From NCBI GenBank assembly GCA_907163375.1, contig CAJQUW010011280.1, positions 124,001 to 188,000 of the forward strand: a stretch of DNA of 64,000 nt, written 5' to 3'. Position 1 is the stretch's first letter, and every line of letters begins with the position of its first letter. This document shows positions 1-12,500 of this stretch, piece by piece. This DNA is from Prostheceraeus crozeri (taxonomy: Eukaryota; Platyhelminthes; Polycladida; Euryleptidae). The notes below the pieces were generated by a model. The model was given only the letters and a program-made list of their open reading frames with translations. It did not search any database and was not told the origin of the DNA. The position numbers and the translations under genes were made by a program.

Positions 1-449
1 AACCGAAATGAGAAACAAATGAAAACAGTAGAACACAGGTTCATCATTCAACTGATGGCAGATTGGCCTCACGAAATAGACAAGCAGTATGTTTTATAAT
101 GATCTTTACTGGTTGAGCCCAAATCTCCTTTTCATCTTCACCTACTGTTTAGTAGGGGTGCGCTATTTTATGATTTTCTCGAGTGGCAACTATGGTCTCA
201 CAGTAAATATCAATTTAGGTGATTAATTCGAATGCATCTATTTTAAATGTGCTTTATCATAATTCTGAAATTCATCAACCGATCATTCCATTGTACATCG
301 ATATGTGCAGTACATGCACATGCAATGTGAAATATTTGCTCCAAGCGGCAAACGTAAAATTGATTCAGCTATCTTGATTTCGTAATTATTTTATGCTGTT
401 CATGCACTTGTTCTAATCATATGTTTCATGCATTATTCTCATGTTTCAG
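1..449. other. WTAP: Intron sequence before first visible WTAP exon
   Basis: AT-rich. No coding exon with a usable ATG and splice donor was recognised, so the first WTAP exon is probably upstream of the window. Confidence 0.5.
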
Positions 450-505
450 GTTTTGTTGAATGCCGATGAAATAAACAGCATTTCAAAGGAAGAAATGGTC
501 ATAAA
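450..505 (+). CDS. WTAP: WTAP exon, first visible
   Basis: A pyrimidine-rich ...tgtttcag precedes the exon and gtaagc follows it. It encodes VLLNADEINSISKEEMVIK in phase 0 and ends two bases into a codon that the next exon completes. The preceding coding exon was not found in bases 1-449. Confidence 0.85.
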
Positions 506-3500
506 GTAAGCTTTGGCATTTTATCAAGACTCTATAATGTTTGCGATTGTAAAAACAAGTTCTTCTGCTCCCTAGAGTTTTATTGCAGGGAAAATTGAAA
601 GAAAAAGGAAAAGGATTATGTCTAGCTTATGGAGCTACTTGTCAGACAAAGTTCGAAGAATGTGGATGTATATGTGTAGGGGAAATATCTAGAAGTGAAT
701 GAGAGTAATAGAACACAAATATCAACTGCAACATGAAAGTATAAAACAAGAATTTCACTAGGATACAAAAGGGATATCTAACTCAGACGCATTAAGATGA
801 ATCGGAGAGGCTGTTCAAATCAACATGCTAGGATACATGCAAATCAACAATTATTCCCAAGTCTGTGTACTCTGCACTGCGCATACGATTCTTCCGGCAT
901 CTGATGGAACTCCGGCTGGGCCCCTTGAAGGCTGTTAATATGAACTCTGATAGGCCCCAGGTGAATCACATGATTTATCTGTGTGCGACTGCATGCAAAA
1001 GTTGTGATATCTCCTTTTTCCTCTTAAATAGTTTTTGAAAAGTATGTTTTTATAAGTCGGCAAAAAATGCTCTTAAATGAAATCCAAAAAATATGGGCGG
1101 GCACGAATAATGCCGTGAAGCAAAACTTCCTCTGGAACTGCAGTGATTTGCAACATTTAACGCGTGCACTATGGAAAACAAAACAAAGAAATTAGCAGAT
1201 TATCTCTCAATACAAATGCGAAATACCTTAGCAATAGCTCATACATCTATTGCATGAGGGTTCCTAGTGATTTTAAGCCGCTGGATTTCAATTAAGCTTG
1301 ATTTTTGAGGACTAAGCAAAAACTAGAGTGCGAACTAAGGACCATGGAGACAACTTTAAAAAGGACAATCGCTCTCTCACAATGCAATTTATTAAATATG
1401 TTGAGAATGCCAAGCTCTATATATTGCAATTACATTCAGTTTTACTAAGGACTAAATGAATTTTTATATTTTGTCTGCATTTAGTATTCCCAGAATATTT
1501 TATAAACAATGAGCAGCCAAGGGATTGAACTTTTTTCAACACTACAATGTATTCAGCCAAAATGCAGAAAAACTTAATACTCAGTTGTTTTGCATAAAAT
1601 TTGCACAATTCTAGAGTAAGATAAATTACATACATGAAGTGTAGCAAGTACTGTATTTTACAAGAACACATAAAAAACAGGGATGTTAAAAAACCTTTTT
1701 TCACCAAAATAATGACATGATTTACACTTTTCGTGTTTTGATTTCATTTGCATTAATTTCAAAAATGACACTTTTCGAGCACCCAGCGCATCATTTCGTT
1801 TAGAACCGCAAAATTGTCAATGATTGGACTTCTAAATATATATCTAGAAGTCTATTTTGTCACTCAGTGTTGCTTAGCAATCTTCCAAAATATATAAAAT
1901 CAACGTGTCAAATCAACCATGAAAGTAATTTGAGGCATTGAATGGTGAGAACTAATTCGCGCACAAAGGTTCACACGAGTTAGGATCTTCGGTTAAGATC
2001 TCCTGTTTTCAGGATTTCTCCTATTTTTTCGGAATTTGTGGAATTCTCCGTACTTCATTGGTGCCGAGTGAGAGATGTATACGTGTTTTGGGGCATGCAC
2101 TACTGACGAAGCCCTTAGAAGTTGGCGAATTTACTGGTGCCTACAAATATCAGCACAATTTTGGTCATGCAGTCTCTATATTGGGATAATTTGGCACAGC
2201 AAGATGCGTTTCAGTCATCTAATGGTCGACGCTTTCTTTAACCGACTCCTATTTTTTTCGAAATTTATTAAATTTACCGTACTTCTTTGGTGCCAAGTGG
2301 TGCCCGATCCCAAACCATTAGGGGAATGCATTTCACCAATTTATTCTATCTGAGCGCAGTAAGAGACTTGCATTGATCATTAGATGGTCGACATTTCCTT
2401 TTCCCTTGAAATCTTAATAATTTTATTATTCACCTCACTAAGAGGAAACAAAAGAACGTGAAGGAAATGTTCAAAAACAAACAAATTATTCGAGAATTTG
2501 GCCCATTTTGCACTACTAAGTTTATCCTCCAATTGTTGCTTGCTGTGAGGCCTGAAATGATATTCTGCGCTCCCTGGTTTTGCGTGTCTACATCCTACTG
2601 AATAGCATTATGAAAGTAGTGGCTAGTTGTGAGTTTCTCTGTAGATGTCTCGTGTAGAGGTGTATGATGTCGGCCTAATTCAGGTTTGTTCGATTATTTT
2701 TGTTAGTCATTTAAGTTCCACTGAAGATGTCAGACGTGGTCATGGTTCGATGCAATATTTTGAATTAGACTTATCCGTAAAATAATTTATAATGAAGTAT
2801 ACAAAAGATTAAATTGCTTTTAGATAATACACCAATATATTGCTGTGTTTAAAACACGTATTCTATTCGTCTATTCAAATGCATGGGCTTATTTGGACTT
2901 CACATGTTTATTCTTGTTCTTTGAAATTAGTCTTCAGATTACTTAGCCATCTCTGGGACATTCCCGTATTTCACACGCTAGTGGCTTGAATTGTTTTGAT
3001 GCTGTTCGTTGTATATTTAGCGTGTTAGACAGAGTGGGCCAGAAGTAGCCGTCGAGCATGTTTCCTTATAGTGTAAGGTATTGTTCACTGCATTGATGCT
3101 TATAATACATTAGCCATGTGGCCAGATGTATTCTGAATTATCATGTTGTTCAAATTCAATTTGGCTGAAATAGTGACCACACATTGATATTCAATGACAT
3201 TCTTTTTCCAAACTGCAACAATTACTTCGAAATATCACATGAACGGGCATAATTTAAATTAATTCGAAATAATTGAAAACTGACTAATGAATTAATTAAA
3301 TCAATAAGATCGAAAATCAACACGTCTCTTAACCAATGAAATACTCATTTTGCGAACGTAATCATAAATTTGCCTCAGCAGAAACCGTGGCATTAGTTGT
3401 GCTGAAGAAGTAAGAGAATTGATTTTCTATCTGACATGTTTCACTGTAAGACTGAGGTCCTATTGATTTTGATTTAATAAATTGTGAATTAAAAGATAAT

Positions 3501-6500
3501 CATCATCTGTTAGCAGTCAGCACTGTTATCACCAACCAGTTATTGCTCATAAATAGCCAACTCCGTGCTAAGCAAAATCAATAATAAATTTGTATACGCA
3601 GTTGTCACCTTATAATGCAGCTGCTTAATTAGAGGTGCGATAACATTTTTCCGCAACACAATCCCCCAGCGATACATCTGCATGGCATACAAAAAAATAG
3701 TGTTAGGGTTTTATCTTGAGAGGGACTGACTCAGTTAAAATTCACCAATATTGCTTAGCTGCTTGCTATCTTCGCAGTTGCTAGTTTCTGTTTGCTAACA
3801 CGGTTGTACTTCGAAACTGGATCTTTTAGAACAGCGACGTTGTAGATAGGCTTTGGCTACATTAAGCATTGTTATGTCACAACTATACGTACAACTTCAC
3901 TGAACTTCCTTAAAAACATAATTAATATTCAGAAATTACTAAGAATATGATAGATGAATTATTCTAGCTTTACTTATAATTCGTTTCACTAAAGTCCGTG
4001 GTTATTATAGTTGAGATCAGAATTGATGCCATGCATCCAATAGCAGTGGCTGTGTGCGATCTCTGAAGAACCATGAGAAAAATCTGGTGCGGCCGAGTTC
4101 AACCCGGGTTCTCCCGCGTGAAACAGGTTAAACCATCCGCCCCGATAGAGATAGTGACCAGGCGGGGTTTGATCAACCTTGGACAAATAACACCATGTGA
4201 TTTCAAAAAGAATCCTCAACACAACTTGGCATTAAGGGTAGTCAGACAGAGCTTGGATCTACAGATCCCACGAAGATGGATTGACAGAGAGCGTTTTCAC
4301 CGAAGGCCTGATTTGACAAATATGGACTATTCCATTGGAGAATCATAGGAGATATGTATCAGCGTGACATTCGAAAAGTGAATCACGGGGAATGTTGCTG
4401 AAGCCTTCTTAAATTTTAAGGGGTCATCATGTGTCAGGATAATGAAATTTCATTGGAGACTCCGTGCTTGTGCTTCCATGAGTGACGAATTTGAGAATGA
4501 AAAATGAATTTATGTCTCTTCTTATTAGAATAAATTTCTTAATTGAGGACATTTTAAGTTTCTATTTTGTTTCAAAAGAGTGATCCTAATGTTGCTACTT
4601 GAACCTATTGGCAAGTTCATCATGTATAAAAATAGCATATAGCTAAGAGATAATTTGGAAAACCTTAGAATATGTAAGTATACCTAACTATTCTAGCCTA
4701 GCTCAATTTCGACAACATGATAGAAATATGCACTCAGTATTCAACTGGTCATATAACTTATGGATTATAAAGTATCATTACAGTGAATAATATCTTAGAT
4801 TATGAGGAAACACATTCGACGGTTACTTCTGGTCACCCAGTACAACGATGCGCCGAAGCTACTGGTTCAAAAAACCGTGTGTGTATGATAATTGCAAAAT
4901 TATTCTCCTTTTTCTCGACAAATAACTCCGAAAGTGACTCCAGAAAGTGAAAGTGAAGATAACTGATACTCAATGTTTGCAGGTGGAAGTGCCAGGAGGA
5001 TTATATCGAATACTTAGAAGATAAATTGGATTCGTCCTCAAGTCTGAGTAAGTGTGAGAAAAAATTCAACATCCTACACTAACTAGGTTTATCAGTGGTT
5101 TGTTTTCGGAATCAAGACTGTCGCTTGGTGACTATTGGTAAAACAATTTGGGATTAGTAATTGTACATTTTTATTGATTGTCCGGTTTTCTTTCTAAAAT
5201 TGGTTTCGAATATTTTTTGATCTGTGAAATAAGTACTCACTTGAACAAGGAATTCACAAAAGTAATCATGAATTCAATGGCAAAGAATATGTCATTTAAG
5301 CCAAATATATATGTTGTAAATTTGAGCAAAATCTGAAGATGTAAAAGAACCGACGGTTTCTGATTTTTCCGATCGGTTCCGGTTTTTTTTTGAAAAACCG
5401 CGGTTTTGGCTCAGTTTTCCGTTTACCGCCGGTAATGATAGCATTAGCAGCTCCTGGCTTTTCAGTCTAGTATTTCCTAGTGTTCCCCTTCGTGATGATT
5501 TTTTAATCCTTAATTGTTTTCTTAAAGCATACCTTGATAACGGTGATCGCGTAGATCACTGAAATGCATCTGTTTTTATAAAAAAGTAATAAATTCTGAT
5601 ATCTTTTCTACGTAGTCTTCTTAAAAAAGCACGTCTCAGCATTGTCAAATGCCTCCGTCCCGCATTTGCTCTTCGTTCTAGCCCTAAGTTGGGCATCCCA
5701 TCTGCTGTTGGGTGCACTATGTTAACACGTTAGTGAACAGTAGAATGTTTGCCTTAAGATATGCTAAATGATGTAGCACTAAAATGTGAGCGACATAACG
5801 CAGTGAATCTTTTATCATTGTAGAAAATGAAAGCACTCAAATTAAACTAATCGAAGAAAAAATGCGGAAGCAAGTGACGGAATCTAGTCGAAAGGAAAAC
5901 ATGCTTCTTTTGCGTTTAACTCAAAAGGAAGCAGAAAATCATGAGCTTGGAGTAAGTGTGATTTTTTCATTATTAATTTCGAAATTGACATATACATGTA
6001 ATTGATGATTTAATGCTTATATTTTTAATTAGCAATATGATATCGTGCAATCTGTGGAAGTAAACTAGAAATGTAAATCGATGTGTTATACTACAAGAAT
6101 GTACAAATATTGAGCAGTTAGATAAAGTATCTAACTAAATAGAAGGACTGGTTTCAAGAATGAAGCACTATTTCACCCTTATGAAATTTATTCACTTCAT
6201 TTTGCTTAAAAATGTAGTTTGGTCTCATTTTCAACCTTGTCTCAATGGCTTCTTCATTGCATGAGTTGTCAATTTTGCTACCCTTGACGCTCTTCTGATG
6301 CCTCAATTAACCGCAATCATCAACTTTAGGAGACGAGATGACGTCACATCTGCCAATGATCTGATTCGCCACTGGTAGCATGCTTCGCGACGAATCAGCC
6401 ATTGCATAAGAGGATTAACGCGCAGGAAGAAAATCAACAGGAAGCAATGAACATCAATTGACAGGAATTCCCTGTTAATGTTCTCTGAACACATACAAAA

Positions 6501-9500
6501 TCTCCAAAATAGCACAATGCTGCGCATGCAAGCACAAGGTACCAGCAATACTAAGGACACTGCCTTCTGCAGCTTTCCGAAAGACAAAAGACTGAAAAAA
6601 ATTGATGTGTAATGGAGTTCATATTAAACTGACGAGGCATGTTCTGGACATTTCAAAGAAATGGATACAATAAAAGATCTAAGATGTGATATTGAAGGAA
6701 TATTGCAAAATCAGGCAGCCTTTATTCCACTTGAGTAAGGATACTGCACCATGCTTGAAAATGGGACGCAAACTTAATGCTACAATTTTCTCTCGCAAAA
6801 AGACGAATCTTCTAGAAAAACTGAATGAAAATCGGACCAAATTAGAAATGGAGCCATTAAATGATTCTCGAATCTAATTTGAGATTTCTTTTCCGATGAA
6901 ATGGATGTGGATTTTGACAGTTTCTATGTGATGAAAGACTCATCAGAATGTGAAGAGAGCCGAGCTGCTATAGCTCGTCTAGCCTGACGTCTGATTTTGA
7001 TGATAATGAAATGGATTTTGTGTTGAATTACAGTACCAGCATATTTCTTGTAGTTATCGTATAATTCTGGTGCCTATAGTAAATGTAGCAAATGCACATG
7101 TTATAATCTGATAGCTAATGAACAGCGAACACTCAGTTGCTGAATTTTGCTTCTCGTAGGCGTGAATGTGTTGCATCGTGATCAGTTACATGTACGAGTA
7201 TTTCATTTTTTATCTTTCGATATGTCTCATTCAAGAATAATCTAGCTGCCTTACGTCCATTCTGAGATTTCTTTGCTCACATACTACACTGCTCCTCTAT
7301 CAGCCAACCGCAGCGAACCTCCTGTCTAGTCTACGGTGTTCTGCTTCTCAGCGGGTGTGAATTAGCTTTGACGTCATCATGAATCTTTGACATGAATTTG
7401 CAAACAAACGAACAGATAAATGGGAAAGAGACATGAAGTCGTCGTGGTGATTCAATACTATAAATATTTAGAGATAAAAGTCGTTTCTGAAATTGACCGA
7501 ACTACACCTTTAAATAATTGATGACAACATGATATATCCTGTTATCAAGTTCAATAGCTCTACAAAAAGAGAGCACTTAGTCATTTTTTGTAATTTCATA
7601 GTCTGAAACAAAACTGGGTTTCTAGGTGGGTATATGTTCTATTATTCATTTAAAAAACTGCATCGTTCCAAAAGTCCCAAATGCATTGGACGATTTTAGA
7701 AAAACGATCTTTATTCCTCTTAACTAGAGTGTTGATGAAGGAATGGGAGTAGGAATTCAGTCCCATGGGAAATGGGATGCTCAGATTCATTTTCAAATGG
7801 GATAGTCATGGGAAAAGCATTCGACATCAAAGCTTGGTCACTTCTCAATATTTCTGTGCATTCGCTTGTAGGTGAAGGGCGACGATGGCAGTCTAGTCGG
7901 TAGACGAATTCGCTCATGTACACACAAGCGCTCCTTTTTTTAAGTGATAAGTCATCATTCTCGCTGATGACGAAGCGTCATTGCTATCCACATAATTTGG
8001 TTGTTCAAACGTGACAGTCTACCAGAAGTTCAAGTTAATAAGAAATTAGGGGTGCACCGGATTTTCAGCATCTGAAATGCTGGTATTTTACCTGTTGCCG
8101 TTACTTACCGCTCTTCTAAGGAGCTCTGAATAATATATATGTTGTTTTCTTATTTATGGTTTTTATTTATTTCCAGTGTATGGTATAAAGTACTTCATGC
8201 GATGTTACATCAATGCACATGTAGGCTATATAGAATGGATGTGTTATTGTCATATGAAGGATACATCTAATTTATCATTCATCTGGTGACCACAGCCCGG
8301 TTTTTTTTACCGAGCGGCATTAAGTTCTGAAAGGCCAGTTGTACAAGGAAATGACTGAACTGATTTATAAGTCAACAAGCTAAGCGTCAGAGTGTCGCCT
8401 ATGATTGCGACTATACTTAAGCACTAGGACGCAAATAGAAGCAGACACAGGCGAGGCACAAGAACAAGCTTTGGTGGTTAATGAACGTCGTACTCAGAAG
8501 AGGTGTTTTCTCTTCACTGGTGAAGCCGAGCAGTGGCGTGACGTAATTGGCTAAAGCAACTGACTTGTGATTACCTCACAAATTCTTCAATTTTTTACTT
8601 CATTTCCTCAAATATAGACAAAACTAAGGTGAATTCCTCAAATTTGAAACTGTTCAGTCTGAAATTGATTTTTTACTGATTTGGCGATTTTGTAAGCTTC
8701 CTCTTTAAGAAGTTAATAAACAATCTTCAATGGTAGTCGTCTCCGCGATATCTCTCATTCGCGATATGACTGTATGATTCGTGATTTCAGTGTATTAGTA
8801 GCTGCATATACATCAATGAAGGTCAGTGTGCATTTATTCTCATTTTCGCAAAATTCTCTCATGTATCCCTTCCAAGGTTGGCAAATGCGAAATTGAAATT
8901 CTTCAAGATGAATGAGACATTTAAACGCGTGAGAGACCAATGTCGGAAGAGTATCTGAGGTTATGAAGGACATACATGTTTATTGATCACAGGCTTCAAG
9001 TTTTTAGTCCTTTACCGGTGCAGCACGTTTTTCCTTTCTCTGCAAGCTAACTAAGGCTTTCATGATTCTCGGTCATTGTATTGCTGATCATGAAAGAAGT
9101 GTCATCTAGAATGAGCAATTAATCACTGATAGATCTTCATTATCACAATCGACAATAAGGGAACATAGAGCATAATTTTCATTTTAAAGCAGCTTATTTT
9201 GCAAGAAGATTGCTTGACCTAGCGGTCATTTGGTGCAGAGGTTGAGCCCCAAAAGTGTCATCGGAAGTCGGCAGGTATGGCATCCGGACTAAAAGTGCCA
9301 CAACACTACAGAAAAGTCTGACTGTCAGCACCGTCCAAGCGCCAGGATGGGGAGTAGCGACGTTAAAGTTTCATACATTGATGCAAGATATATCTAGAGG
9401 GGCATTTGCAAGAAGATTGATACAATGCATCATATTGTAAGGCCTTCTATGTCCAGAGGTTAATAAGTTAGACGAAGCAGGTAATTATTTTCCTGGATAG

Positions 9501-12500
9501 AAATTATCAACCTGCTGGAGACTTATATGAGAATAGTCATGTACATGTATTATAACCACAGAGATAAATTGCTCTGTCTGCGTTGGTTGGTCTAGAGATG
9601 ACATTTTTAATACTGATGGTCACGTCAAGTACTAGTCCCGAGGGGCAGAAAGATCAATCTTCCATTGAACGTAATGCAAATTCAAGACAATTCTGACGAA
9701 CTAAATCATTGACACCACAGCGACAGACGAATCCATCTCGGTGATTGTAACAGAAAATGCATAGATTCCTTCTGTCATTATAATAACCTCGAACCTTCGG
9801 CTGTCGTTCATAGTAGCAAATAATGATCTCAAATCTACGCATTATCTATTACTCAAGATGCTCGTATATCTACGTGTATTTCTATAAGGGGATAAAGAGC
9901 GGCCACTGACGCGTTGAAGTTTAGAGGTGGTGATCTTGTGTCGGTTCTAACCACAAAGCCACTTATACATGCTTTCCGAGAGATATCTAAATACTGCAGA
10001 GCGGCTCTTCGTGATGAGTAAAGAAGGAAAATGAATACGGTGCAAAAGAAGAGAAGTCTAGAGGTCAATGCTAGACCGATTTATCAGTTCTAGAGAAGAA
10101 ACGTGGATCAGTATGTGCTCAAATTCAGTCGGCAACAAGACGCTACTGGAAGCTAGCTGGAGATAGTCAATGGCAGTGAATGAAAACGATACGGCAGAAA
10201 TATCTGTTCCGTCCGCTCTCTTTGAGATTATGACAAATCTATTGAAATACCTTCAGCCCAAATGTGCAGCTCATGAGAAGGTTATGAATAATCAAAGAAA
10301 CGTTTTCCTTGCCTTAGAATATTAACTGCTTTTTGGTTGTATAGTAGATTGTTAATTCTTCACAATTTATTTTCGATTAAATGGTGCTGTTATGTCTTTA
10401 ACGACAGTTTACGTCTGCACGAATGAAAATAAGGAAAAGTGTGTTTTTGAAGATGCTCTACTGAAATGCATTTGATTCAATTAACTTGGTAGACAAATCT
10501 GGTGATATTGTTTCTTTAAAAATCTAAACTACCGGTGCCAATTACTGGTGCCCAAAGCCATCCGAGTTCTTTGAAATAAGGCAATTAAAAGTTGATTAAA
10601 TTGAGAAGTGATCATCAGCGTTACATTTCTGAATAAACACGCTAATTGTGGGTTAATAGAATTTTTTTTGAATTTCTTCATGAGACCAAATCTCATTATG
10701 CTAAGGGTGAAATACATATCTTCAATCAAGTTTCGATTCAGTGGTGTGTATAAACAATGGACTTAATAAAGATGATTCGTTACTTCGTCTGCTTCTTTTG
10801 GGTTTATCTCTGTTTTACCTCATATGTCTGAAAGTTCCTGAGACAAAATTCATGCAAAATTTCAAAGTATCCATTGGAAATTTCTTATTACGATCCCCTT
10901 ATATTCCTCAAATTTTTCCAAAAAATCCTCAAATTTATTCATATGTTAGTTGCAGGACTGCAATAGTAACTTTCACCTTCCTCAAGGAGATACGTTGCCT
11001 GTGGCCACGCTCATTTCATCTAAATATGACTGAAGGATGCGCATTTACTAGTGTTGTTGGATAAATGTCAGAATATCGAATGTGATGCTATCGTAGTTAT
11101 TTACCTGCATTCATTTAACATGTTTTGAAGATGGTTTTTATTTTCAGACTCAAATTCAAGAATTAAAGGATAATCGGACGTCAGCGAATCAGCAACTTCG
11201 AATGATGTTATTGGATCCTGCCGTTAATGTGATGTTTGAAAGAATGAAAAAGGAATTGCAGGATTGCAAGAAGAAACTCGAACAGACTCAGAACGATTTA
11301 TCAGCTTGGAAATTCACTCCAGATAGGTAGCTATGGTGAACTGATGACATACTTTGCCATATACATTTTTCTTCTTCATGAATCTTCTAGTATTTTATGA
11401 AAGTAACTCTCAGTTGACAAAGAAACCAAATGACTACGCCAATGAGGAATGGACAGTCTCTTTTACACGAAGTTCTAACTTTGGATGTTGATAAAACGAT
11501 GTTCAATTCAACATTGCGTTTCGAAACATCGTTTTTTGATTTGTGCTGTTGACAATTAAAATAACTCAAATTGACACACCTTCCTTTAGATTTTGAACGT
11601 ATGCTGTAGTACTGTGAACTATACTCCTTGAGTTGTCTCAGATTCATTCAGTGATGCACATTAACGATGATCAAGGGTGTTTGAGAGTTATCGGTGCTGT
11701 GCTTTTTATATATTCAAGTTCTTACTCTCTGTGACTCAGTATTAAATTCAATTTTCCCAACTTTGCTCAAATCATATCTTCCTTTAACGTTTTATAAACT
11801 AACTGGACAACGGATTGTTAGAAATGTTTTGGATAAAGACCATTCTTATAATCGAACCAAGTTTCCGGTGACAGACCTTTTTCTACCTCTAGATTTTCGA
11901 ACTTTTTCATTCCGATATGAACTTCTTACGTTGTTGAAAATGTGTTATTTTTTGTTACGGTTTTCAATTTATATAATTTAAAGTTTTAATCGAGGTTTGT
12001 ATCTCTTTATTGGTGAAACTGCATTTTATCGTGCTCTGTTTCAATATACCGATTTAAAGAAGCCTGTTTGATTGCGAATTCACAGTGTATGTAAAATCAA
12101 AGAATTTTGGCTATGATTCGTAAAAAAATCAGTTGAATATCCAAGTCTTTTATGAAATCCTTTATGTTATTGATACTTGTACGGGGAATTAATAATAAAA
12201 TCTTTTGAAATTATAATTCACAATTATAGATCGAATTTTTCTATTATTAGCATCTAAGGTATCGGTGACATCTTTTGCCATGTGATTGTACATTGTGTCC
12301 AGAAATTATGGATTCATGTGGAAGCATCGTTTTCATTACGTTGATCACCTTAACCCTTAACAGGCCAAAATCAAAGCCAAATTACTTAGTCCAAGGTAAA
12401 TTTTAGTCGTTTTAATGATGGAAGCATTGTGCCATATTGATCTTTCCTACATCCTGACATACAACACGTTTTAGAAGCTTCAGTTTCAGAAGTTTGCAAT

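Noticed and set aside
4010-4210. Possible tRNA-derived SINE with box A/B-like strings
   Set aside because: A B-box-like gttcaaccc is present, but box A is poor and no cloverleaf can be drawn. The GC-rich patch remains unassigned.
8048-8330. hAT-like terminus (aggggtgcaccggat) in WTAP intron 3
   Set aside because: No second terminus and no target duplication could be found.
10741-11064. 107-codon frame just before WTAP exon 4
   Set aside because: Hydrophobic, low-complexity product from an AT-rich intron. It stops before the real exon and matches nothing known to me.
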